Below are positions 7,701-14,457 of a stretch of DNA of 15,928 nt, one piece after another. The notes under the pieces are model-generated. The model searched no databases. It saw only the letters and a list, made by a program, of their open reading frames with translations, and was not told the origin of the DNA. Each line of letters begins with the position of its first letter. The first letter of the stretch is position 1. Source of the DNA: SAT2750 sp964476375. Its GTDB lineage: Bacteria; Planctomycetota; Planctomycetia; Pirellulales; Pirellulaceae. Position numbers and translations under genes: made by a program. Location of the stretch: positions 1 to 15,928 of the forward strand of contig CAYYZW010000310.1 of assembly GCA_964476375.1 (NCBI GenBank), in the 5' to 3' direction.

Positions 7701-7906
7701 CGCACTTCTTGTGTGATCACGGTGTTGTGCCAGGAAGATCGCTTTCGAGCGAACTCACAAGGCACGGTTTTCTTGACCGCCCAAACGGCGATGCTCCGAT
7801 AGGTCATTGGTTGACCTCTCTGCTGATCATCGACTGGGGACAGGTTTCCCAGGTCCCAGCCAGCCGTGTTTCCAGGATTCATAAGAAAGGAAAGCAGGTA
7901 AGTACA
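7701..7906 (+). promoter_or_regulatory. Structured rpsO-pnp spacer with three candidate hairpins
   Basis: The spacer is 206 bases long. Hairpin 1: TCGCT (7739-7743) and AGCGA (7748-7752) pair around a TTCG tetraloop, with a possible outer GTGCC/GGCAC helix (7727-7731 with 7761-7765), followed by GGTTTTCTTG. Hairpin 2: AGGTCA (7801-7806) and TGACCT (7812-7817) pair around five bases. Hairpin 3: CTGGGGAC (7834-7841) and GTCCCAG (7853-7859) pair with one bulged G. In E. coli the same spacer holds a terminator and an RNase III hairpin through which PNPase controls its own mRNA; an equivalent role is inferred. The pnp frame is open back through this spacer, but the translation there does not resemble PNPase. 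Confidence 0.45.
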
Positions 7907-10309
7907 GTGAAACATAGTGTCGAACGAACGATTGGTGGAACATTACTGACCCTGGAGACAGGTCAACTAGCGAAACAGGCGAGCGCCGCCATCCGGGTGC
8001 AGTACGGGGATACGGTTATCCTCTGTGCAGTCACGGACGGGTCACCGCGACCGGGAATTGATTTTTTCCCGCTGATGTGTGATTACCGGGAGAGACTGTC
8101 GGCCGCCGGCAAGTTTCCCGGTGGTTTCCTCAAGCGTGAGGGCCGGCCCACGATGAAAGAGACATTGACCGCCCGGCTCACGGACCGGCCAATTCGCCCG
8201 TTGTTTGCAGAAGGCTACAAGGACGAGGTGCAATGCCAGTCCGTGGTGCTTTCCAGTGATCGACAGAATGATGGCGACGTGATTGCCATGAACGGCACCG
8301 CCGCGGCCCTCTTTATCTCCCCCCTCCCGTTTCATGGTCCCATCGCCTCGGTGCGAATCGGGCGGATTGACGGTACTCTTGTTGCCTTCCCGACACAGGA
8401 TGACCTGGAGGAGAGCGACCTGGACCTGATCGTGTCTGGAAGTGAGGACGCGGTCCTGATGATCGAGGGGTTTTCCCGTGAAATGCAGGAAGCAGAAATG
8501 CTCACGGCGATCCAGTTCGCCCACGCCACGATCAAGGAAGTCTGCGAGTTGCAGCGAGAACTGGCAGAGAAAGTTGGTGTGGAGAAAAAAGAGTTTGTGC
8601 CGCCGGAGGATGACGGACTGCTGGGGACGTTACAGGACCAGTTCTATGATGCCCTCAAGCAGGCCAAGCAGACCGACGGAAAACTGGCACGGGAAGATGC
8701 GATCAGGCAGGCGCGTGACGATGCCCAGGCCGTGATTATTCCCGATCCGGATGCCGACGATGCAGTCAGTAAACATGCTTTTTTTGATGCCTGGCATGAC
8801 CTCGAATCTCTCGTTGTGCGGCAGATGATCATCGAGGGGGTTCGGCAGGACGGCCGCCAGGCAGGCGACCTGCGTGACCTGGAATGTATTGTTGACGTGT
8901 TGCCACGGACGCATGGATCGGCTGTTTTCCAGCGCGGCGAGACCCAGGCCCTGACCACCGTGACCCTGGGAACAGGTCGCGATGAACAGCGGGTCGACGG
9001 ACTGATGGAAGAGTACTCCAAGAAGTTCATGCTCGACTACAACTTCCCACCCTTCTCGGTCGGTGAATGTCGTCCAATCCGGGGACCTGGCCGGCGTGAA
9101 ATTGGCCACGGAGCCCTGGCAGAGCGAAGCGTTCGCAGCGTCATGCCTGATCCGGAAGACTTTCCCTACACGGTGAGAGTGATCTCGGAAATCCTGGAAT
9201 CCAACGGGTCGTCATCGATGGCTTCCGTCTGTGGAGCCACGCTCGGGCTGATGGCCGCCGGGGTACCGATCAAGGCGCCGGTTGCCGGTATTTCGATTGG
9301 CCTGGTCAAGAAGGACGAGGATGATTTCGTCCTGCTGACGGATATTGTCGGCGACGAGGATCACTTTGGTGACATGGACTTCAAGATCGCCGGAACTCAC
9401 AAGGGGATCACCGGGATCCAGTTGGATCTGAAGATCAATGGGATCAGTGAGAAGATTATCGAGGCAGCGATGGAACAGGCCAAGGAGGCCCGTTTCAAGA
9501 TCTTTGAGGCCATGATCGGATGTATCCAGAAACCTCGCAAGGAAGTTTCCGAGCATGCCCCGCAGCTGACCCGGGTGAAGATCAATCCGGAGAAGATCGG
9601 TGCCCTGATTGGACCAGGCGGGAAGAATATTCGTGCTGTCCAGGATGATACCGGGACCGTCATCGAAGTCGACGACGAAGGAAATGTCACGATCGCTGCC
9701 GGGGACCGGGAAAGTGCCGATGCTGCCAAGGCCATGGTCGATGCTTTCACGGCCAACGTGGAGATCGGGCGAATCTACGATGGGACCGTTTCCAGCGTGA
9801 AGGACTTTGGTGCCTTCGTGGAAATCATCCCGGGACGGGATGGTCTTTGCCACATCAGCGAACTCTCTACCGAGTACATCGGGAATATCTCTGATGTCGT
9901 CAAGCAGGGTGACGAGATGAAGGTGCTGGTGATTTCGGTTGATGAGCATGACAGGGTCAAGCTGAGCCGACGACAGGCACTGGAGCAGCTGGGTGAGGAA
10001 GATGATATGGCGGGAAGCGAGTCTTCCGGAGAGAGCAGCGGCAGTAGTGAAAGCTCCGGTGGCGGAGATGACCGTGGCGGCCGTGATGGCGGCGGTCGAG
10101 GCCGCGGAGGTCGTGGTCGTGGCGGCCGAGGTCGTGGCGGAGGTGGTCGCGGCGGTCGAGGTGGCCGAGGTGGCCGTGGTGGTCGTGGGCGAAGTGATGA
10201 CGGCGGCGGCGAAAAAAGCGGCGGTGACGGCGGCGGCGGTGACGGCGGCGGCGGTGACGGCGGCGGCGGTGACAGCGGCGGCGGTGACAGCGGCGGTGAC
10301 GACGACTAG
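7907..10309 (+). CDS. pnp: Polynucleotide phosphorylase with Arg-Gly and acidic tail
   Basis: PNPase degrades RNA from the 3' end using phosphate, forming a trimer. The GTG at 7907 (800 residues) is chosen because family similarity begins at KHSVERTIGG and a GCAGG lies 8 bases upstream. Domains: first RNase PH-like domain about 5-150 (QYGDTVILC, TDRPIRPLF), helical linker about 190-300, second RNase PH-like domain about 315-530 with HGSAVFQRGETQAL and GDEDHFGDMDFKIAGT. Asp485, Asp491 and Lys493 match the E. coli catalytic Asp486, Asp492 and Lys494. KH domain about 555-605 with GPGG at 569-572; S1 domain about 620-690. The tail is unusual: residues 723-762 hold 14 Arg in an Arg-Gly context and one acidic residue, whereas 763-800 hold ten Asp, one Glu and one Lys in Gly/Ser. 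The usual family length is about 700. It lies downstream of rpsO. Confidence 0.97.
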   Translation: MKHSVERTIGGTLLTLETGQLAKQASAAIRVQYGDTVILCAVTDGSPRPGIDFFPLMCDYRERLSAAGKFPGGFLKREGRPTMKETLTARLTDRPIRPLFAEGYKDEVQCQSVVLSSDRQNDGDVIAMNGTAAALFISPLPFHGPIASVRIGRIDGTLVAFPTQDDLEESDLDLIVSGSEDAVLMIEGFSREMQEAEMLTAIQFAHATIKEVCELQRELAEKVGVEKKEFVPPEDDGLLGTLQDQFYDALKQAKQTDGKLAREDAIRQARDDAQAVIIPDPDADDAVSKHAFFDAWHDLESLVVRQMIIEGVRQDGRQAGDLRDLECIVDVLPRTHGSAVFQRGETQALTTVTLGTGRDEQRVDGLMEEYSKKFMLDYNFPPFSVGECRPIRGPGRREIGHGALAERSVRSVMPDPEDFPYTVRVISEILESNGSSSMASVCGATLGLMAAGVPIKAPVAGISIGLVKKDEDDFVLLTDIVGDEDHFGDMDFKIAGTHKGITGIQLDLKINGISEKIIEAAMEQAKEARFKIFEAMIGCIQKPRKEVSEHAPQLTRVKINPEKIGALIGPGGKNIRAVQDDTGTVIEVDDEGNVTIAAGDRESADAAKAMVDAFTANVEIGRIYDGTVSSVKDFGAFVEIIPGRDGLCHISELSTEYIGNISDVVKQGDEMKVLVISVDEHDRVKLSRRQALEQLGEEDDMAGSESSGESSGSSESSGGGDDRGGRDGGGRGRGGRGRGGRGRGGGGRGGRGGRGGRGGRGRSDDGGGEKSGGDGGGGDGGGGDGGGGDSGGGDSGGDDD
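10073..10306 (+). repeat. Low-complexity Gly-codon repeats in the pnp tail
   Basis: The stretch encodes the Arg-Gly block (10073-10192) and the acidic Gly-Asp block (10193-10306). In the second part a 15-bp unit GACGGCGGCGGCGGT occurs three times exactly at 10226-10240, 10241-10255 and 10256-10270, then once with one change (10271-10285) and once shortened to 12 bp (10286-10297). All units are multiples of three, so copy-number changes would keep the frame. Confidence 0.9.
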
Positions 10310-10374
10310 GGAAACCGCACGGGCGGGGGCCTGGTTTGTTAGCCGGGGAAAGTCGAGATCGCAGGGGACGAGTT

Positions 10375-11109
10375 ATGGACGTTTCCTCCGAATATACGGA
10401 GCCGGTGGACGACCAACTGCAGGCCAGTTACCAGGAACTGGCCCAGCTGGCTAGCAGCCTCGCTCACGAGATCAAGAACCCGCTCTCCGTGATCCGGATG
10501 AATATGGAACTGCTGGCGGAGGACTTTGAGGCTTCCGATACGCCACAGGATCATCGTGCCCTTGGGAAAATGGAGGTCGTCCAGGACCAGTGCACGCGGC
10601 TGGAGAAGTTACTCAACGACTTCATCAAGTTCGCCCGTTTGCGAGAACTGGAGCTGGCGCCCGGCAGTCTGAACGAACAGGTCGAGCTGGTGCTGGACCT
10701 GTTTGCTGCCCAGGCCAGCGAACAGGGGGTGGAGATTATCCGGTATCTTGATAACAAGCTTCCGGGTATCCGGCTGGAATCCCAGACACTCCATGCAGCA
10801 CTCCTGAACCTGGTAAAGAATGCCATCGAGGCGATGCCCAACGGTGGGGAGTTGACAGCGATCACGCGTCAGACGCGAGACGGTGTGGCGCTGGACCTGA
10901 TTGACTCGGGCTGCGGCATGGCGGCTGCCACTGCCGGCAGGATGTTTGAAGCTTTTTTTACGACCAAGGAGGGGGGATCGGGACTTGGGCTCCTGCTGGC
11001 ACGCAAGGTGGTGGAAGCCCACGGCGGCCGGATTGGTGTCCAGAGTGAACAGGGGCGGGGGACCAAGTTCATCCTGGAGTTTCCGGTTCCCGTCCGCCTG
11101 GCTGAGTAA
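10375..11109 (+). CDS. Soluble NtrB-like sensor histidine kinase without sensor domain
   Basis: This 244-residue kinase is predicted to phosphorylate the response regulator encoded 47 bases downstream. The ATG at 10375 has AGGGGA 6 bases upstream; an earlier in-frame TTG at 10336 is less likely. The H-box LASSLAHEIKNPLSVIRMN begins near 25, with phospho-acceptor His31. The dimerisation helices continue to about 90 (LEKLLNDFIKFARLRELEL). The ATP-binding domain has the N-box LLNLVKNAIEAMPNGG at 143-158, G1 DSGCGM at 177-182, F-box MFEAFFTTKEGG and G2 GSGLGLL at 201-207, ending in AHGGRIGVQSEQGRGTKF. There is no membrane segment and only about 20 residues before the kinase core, so the signal must come through a partner protein or the core itself. 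It follows pnp by 65 bases with no clear terminator, so read-through from pnp is possible. Confidence 0.93.
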   Translation: MDVSSEYTEPVDDQLQASYQELAQLASSLAHEIKNPLSVIRMNMELLAEDFEASDTPQDHRALGKMEVVQDQCTRLEKLLNDFIKFARLRELELAPGSLNEQVELVLDLFAAQASEQGVEIIRYLDNKLPGIRLESQTLHAALLNLVKNAIEAMPNGGELTAITRQTRDGVALDLIDSGCGMAAATAGRMFEAFFTTKEGGSGLGLLLARKVVEAHGGRIGVQSEQGRGTKFILEFPVPVRLAE

Positions 11110-11143
11110 ACAAGTGGTTCTGGCCGCTTTTCTCGTGATCCGG

Positions 11144-11149
11144 TATTAT
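11144..11149 (+). promoter_or_regulatory. Candidate -10 element implying a leaderless regulator mRNA
   Basis: TATTAT matches the -10 consensus TATAAT at five of six positions and ends 7 bases before the ATG of the response regulator. Initiation at the normal distance would begin the transcript at or next to that ATG. No Shine-Dalgarno sequence is present in the gap, and no good -35 is seen (TGGCCG at 17-base spacing is poor). Confidence 0.3.
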
Positions 11150-11156
11150 CATCAGC

Positions 11157-12557
11157 ATGTCAAGCGATACGGACAACCAGCCTCAAGAGGCACAGCAGCC
11201 GCCGATCCGGATTCTCGTCGTGGACAACGACAAGGCCCATGCGAAGGCGATGGTGGAGAGCCTTCAACGTGATGGATACCTCTGCACCAAGGCGACATCC
11301 GGTCCAGAGGGGAAACGGCAGATCCAGGAGGGAGAGTTTGACATTGTCATCACCGACCTGGTGATGAACGACGTGGATGGCATGGAAGTCCTTTCCACCG
11401 CGGTGGACGTGCTGCCGGAGGCCCAGGTCGTGATGGTCACCGGGCATGCGTCGGTCCCCCTGGCTGTCGAGGCCATGCAGCTTGGAGCCTACAACTTCCT
11501 GGAAAAACCGATTACTCCCAATCGGCTGCGGGCGGTGACCAAGCGAGCGGTGGAAGCGGTCTTGTTGCGACGTGACAACATGGAACTGAACCAGCGGCTC
11601 GATGAAAAATTCGGGTACGAGGGGATTGTTTTTGCCAGCGAGGAAATGAAGAACGTGATCGACCAGGTCCGGCGGGTGGCCTTGACCGACGCGACCGTGC
11701 TGATCACCGGAGAGAGCGGAACCGGCAAGGAACTGATCGCCCAGGCGATTCACCAGAATAGTCCCCGCAAGGGGAAACGGCTGGTTCCGATCAACTGCGC
11801 CGCGGTGGCGGACAACCTGGTCGAGAGCGAGCTCTTTGGGCACGTCAAGGGAGCTTTTACCGATGCCCATGCAGATCGCATCGGCGCCTTTGAGTATGCC
11901 AGCGGGGGCAGCCTTTTCCTGGACGAGGTGGGAGATATGCCGCTGGCGACACAGATCAAGCTCTTGCGAGTCCTGGAGGACCGCGCGATTACCCGCGTGG
12001 GTGACCACCAGCCGGTCGAGGTCAACGTGCGGCTGATCTCGGCGACCAACCGGAGTCTTGAAGAAGCGATCGTGGACGGAACTTTTCGAGAGGACCTTTA
12101 TTATCGGCTGAAGGTTGTCACGATTGCACTTCCAGGTTTAAAGGACCGGCGCGACGACATTGTGCCCCTGGTTGACCATTTTCGACGATCCCTGGCAGAT
12201 CACCATGGCAAGTCGATTGAGGGAGTCAGCCCCGAAGTGACCAAGAGACTCTACCAGCATGACTGGCCAGGGAACGTGCGGCAGCTGCGGAACACGATCG
12301 AGAGCATGGTCGTCCTGGATACGGACGGCACACTGGATACGGATGACCTGCCGCCGGATCTGGCCGATGCTGAGCTGACCGATCTGGCCCCGGCCTCCGG
12401 TCCGGTAGAGCTGATTGGACAGCCGCTCAGCGCGATTGAGAAATGGGCCTACGAGCAGACGCTCAAGCTTGCCGGTGGGAACCGTGAAGAGGTGGCTCGG
12501 ATCCTGGGGGTTGGTGCGAGAACGGTTTACCGGAACCTGAAAAAGTACGATCTTTAA
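11157..12557 (+). CDS. NtrC-family sigma-54-dependent response regulator
   Basis: This 466-residue activator should remodel sigma-54 RNA polymerase using ATP when phosphorylated, presumably by the kinase just upstream. Receiver domain about 17-130: ILVVDND at 19-25, phospho-acceptor Asp67 in DIVITDLVM, T95 in MVTGHAS and Lys117 in LEKP. The second acidic-pocket position is Asn24 rather than Asp. AAA+ domain about 155-385: Walker A GESGTGKE at 185-192, the sigma-54 contact loop GAFTDA at 232-237 (consensus GAFTGA), Walker B SLFLDE at 252-257, sensor I SATN at 295-298, arginine fingers in FREDLYYRL at 310-318, and WPGNVRQL at 370-377. A Fis-type helix-turn-helix occupies about 425-466, ending NREEVARILGVGARTVYRNLKKYDL. 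The ATG at 11157 has no Shine-Dalgarno sequence. mutL starts 13 bases after the stop. Targets are unknown. Confidence 0.95.
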   Translation: MSSDTDNQPQEAQQPPIRILVVDNDKAHAKAMVESLQRDGYLCTKATSGPEGKRQIQEGEFDIVITDLVMNDVDGMEVLSTAVDVLPEAQVVMVTGHASVPLAVEAMQLGAYNFLEKPITPNRLRAVTKRAVEAVLLRRDNMELNQRLDEKFGYEGIVFASEEMKNVIDQVRRVALTDATVLITGESGTGKELIAQAIHQNSPRKGKRLVPINCAAVADNLVESELFGHVKGAFTDAHADRIGAFEYASGGSLFLDEVGDMPLATQIKLLRVLEDRAITRVGDHQPVEVNVRLISATNRSLEEAIVDGTFREDLYYRLKVVTIALPGLKDRRDDIVPLVDHFRRSLADHHGKSIEGVSPEVTKRLYQHDWPGNVRQLRNTIESMVVLDTDGTLDTDDLPPDLADAELTDLAPASGPVELIGQPLSAIEKWAYEQTLKLAGGNREEVARILGVGARTVYRNLKKYDL

Positions 12558-12570
12558 CGAGAACGAACCG

Positions 12571-14391
12571 ATGGCAGATATCCGACAGCTTCCTCCCAGC
12601 GTGGTGAACAAGATTGCCGCGGGGGAGGTGATTGAACGGCCGGCAAGTGTTGTCAAGGAATTACTTGAGAACAGTATGGATGCCGGTGCCAGCCGGGTGG
12701 ATGTACACGTCGAGCAGGGGGGGACGGAGCTGGTACGTGTGGCCGACAATGGCTGCGGTATCGCTGCGGACCAGCTGGTGCTCGCCGTTGCCAGCCATGC
12801 CACGAGCAAGATCCTGGATGCCGATGACCTGTTCCACGTGGAGTCACTTGGCTTCCGGGGGGAAGCCCTGGCGTCCATCAGCGAGGTCAGCCAGATGGTG
12901 CTTCGAAGTCGCCAGGAAGGGAACGAAAGTGGCTTTCAGCTGACGGTCAACGGGGGAAATATTTCCCCGGCCGAGCCTTGTGGCTGCCCGGTTGGAACCA
13001 CGATCGAAGTCCGCAACCTGTTCTTTAATACGCCGGTCCGGCGCAAGTTCCTTCGCAGGGTGCAGACCGAGTCAGGACATGTGTCGGAGGCTTTCACGCG
13101 AATTGCCCTGCCGAACCCGATGGTGCATATGACCCTCTCGCGGGGGGAACGTGTCACCCATGATCTTCCCCAGGTAAAAGATTGGCGGGATCGTATCGCC
13201 CACTTCTTTGGCCGTGAGCTGGCCGATGGCCTGATCGAGGTGAGGAGCGAGATCGACGGTGTCGAGCTGAGTGGATTTGTCGCGGACCCCGCTTTCAATC
13301 GGTCCAATAACCGCATGCAGTACCTGTTTCTCAACGGGCGTCATATTCGCGATCGTTCCCTGCAACACGCGCTCAGAGAAGCCTACCGTGGCCTGCTCTT
13401 GCACGGCCGTCACCCGATCGCCTTCCTGAAGCTCCAGATGCCGGCCGGGGAGGTGGATGTGAATGTTCACCCGACCAAGCTGGAAGTTCGATTCCGGGAT
13501 GGAAGGCAGCTCTACAGGCAACTTCTCGCCACGCTGCGAGAGACGTTCCTGTCGATGGATCTGAGCACGCAGGTGGGAATGCCGGGCGGGGATGCAGCTG
13601 CCAGTCCGCAGCCAGGTCGATCTGTTCCCTCGTCGCCGCCGCGACTGCCACTCTCCAGGCCGCCGGCATCCACCGGGGGGCTGCCAGAACCCTTTGGCCT
13701 GGCTGCTGATTCCCAGCGCGGCGAGTGGGCCGAGGTCTTTGCCGGCAAGTTCCGTGTAGAGGATCCTCCTGCCGAGGATGGAGCGACCGGTGCACCAGAT
13801 GCCGACAGGTGTCCGGTGGTTAGTCCGCTGGGAGTGCAACTTCACCAGCGTTACCTGGTAACCGAGAACGACGAGGGAATGGTGGTGATCGACCAGCATG
13901 CCTTGCATGAAAGAATCCTCTACGAGCAACTTCGCTGCCGGGTCGACGAGGGAATGCTGGAGAAACAGCCCCTGCTGGTCCCGGAACCGGTCGAGATGAC
14001 CGGGGAAGAAGCAGCCGCCGTCCTGGAAGTATCTGAAACACTCGCCCAACTCTCCCTGGATGTGGAGCCTTTTGGTGGAAATACCGTGCTGGTGACCAGT
14101 TATCCGGCCATGTTGCGACGCGCAAATCCTGCGGAGTTGATTCGCCATGTAGCCGATAAACTGTTGCAGGGAGGGGAACCTCCGGAAGCTCGTGACCTGC
14201 TCGACGAACTACTTCATCTGATGGCCTGCAAGGGGGCAGTCAAAGCAGGTGATCCGCTCACGGTCGAGGAAGTGACAGCACTTTTGGAACAACGTCACCT
14301 CTGTGAGGATGCCCATCATTGTCCCCATGGCCGGCCTACGGCCCTGGTGTTTAGCCGGCAGGAGCTGGATCGGCGTTTCCTCAGAACGTGA
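12571..14391 (+). CDS. mutL: DNA mismatch repair protein MutL, endonuclease type
   Basis: MutL couples mismatch recognition by MutS to strand removal. This 606-residue protein has the N-terminal GHKL ATPase at about 1-330: IAAGEVIERPASVVKELLENSMDAGA (split near 15-40) with the catalytic Glu-Asn pair, VADNGCGI at 57-64, SHATSKI at 75-81, and LGFRGEALASIS at 93-104. A Pro/Ser/Ala-rich linker spans about 335-410. The C-terminal dimerisation domain carries the metal-dependent nicking motif DQHALHERILYE (Asp441, Glu447, Glu452), plus ACKGAVKAGD at 552-561 and CPHGRP at 584-589. It is thus the nicking MutL of bacteria without MutH, unlike E. coli. It begins 13 bases after the regulator gene with a weak GAGAA upstream, so it is probably co-transcribed. 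No mutS is in the window. Confidence 0.97.
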   Translation: MADIRQLPPSVVNKIAAGEVIERPASVVKELLENSMDAGASRVDVHVEQGGTELVRVADNGCGIAADQLVLAVASHATSKILDADDLFHVESLGFRGEALASISEVSQMVLRSRQEGNESGFQLTVNGGNISPAEPCGCPVGTTIEVRNLFFNTPVRRKFLRRVQTESGHVSEAFTRIALPNPMVHMTLSRGERVTHDLPQVKDWRDRIAHFFGRELADGLIEVRSEIDGVELSGFVADPAFNRSNNRMQYLFLNGRHIRDRSLQHALREAYRGLLLHGRHPIAFLKLQMPAGEVDVNVHPTKLEVRFRDGRQLYRQLLATLRETFLSMDLSTQVGMPGGDAAASPQPGRSVPSSPPRLPLSRPPASTGGLPEPFGLAADSQRGEWAEVFAGKFRVEDPPAEDGATGAPDADRCPVVSPLGVQLHQRYLVTENDEGMVVIDQHALHERILYEQLRCRVDEGMLEKQPLLVPEPVEMTGEEAAAVLEVSETLAQLSLDVEPFGGNTVLVTSYPAMLRRANPAELIRHVADKLLQGGEPPEARDLLDELLHLMACKGAVKAGDPLTVEEVTALLEQRHLCEDAHHCPHGRPTALVFSRQELDRRFLRT

Positions 14392-14400
14392 TCCCCGGGA

Positions 14401-14453
14401 ATGGTCTGGAGAGGAAAATGATGGCTGGACTGCGGGGAGAAATGGTCTCTTGA
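14401..14453 (+). promoter_or_regulatory. Two overlapping mini-ORFs before aroDE, possible translational coupler
   Basis: In the 66-base gap after mutL, ATG at 14401 opens a six-codon frame (MVWRGK) ending with TGA at 14419-14421, which overlaps the ATGATG starting at 14418. The second frame reads MMAGLRGEMVS and stops at 14451-14453, four bases before the aroDE ATG. GGAGAGGA at 14408-14415 is a good Shine-Dalgarno for the second frame, whereas aroDE has none at the normal distance. Function is inferred; conservation is unknown. Confidence 0.25.
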
Positions 14454-14457
14454 ATTC

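Noticed and set aside
7709..7906. In-frame N-terminal extension of PNPase by 66 codons through the rpsO-pnp spacer
   Set aside because: The translation does not resemble any PNPase; family similarity begins at KHSVERTIGG, and a ribosome binding site precedes the GTG at 7907.
10073..10306. CRISPR-like or intergenic satellite repeat
   Set aside because: The repeats are codon-phased within pnp, without spacers, and end exactly at its stop codon.
9993..10454. Ala/Val-rich open frame overlapping the pnp tail
   Set aside because: It is the +2 reading of GGC/GGT repeats, which has no stops because of low complexity, and it continues into the kinase start.
13072..14148. Long antisense open frame within mutL
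   Set aside because: Antisense frames of this kind are common in GC-rich genes; mutL is clearly conserved and this frame has no recognisable domain or start signal.
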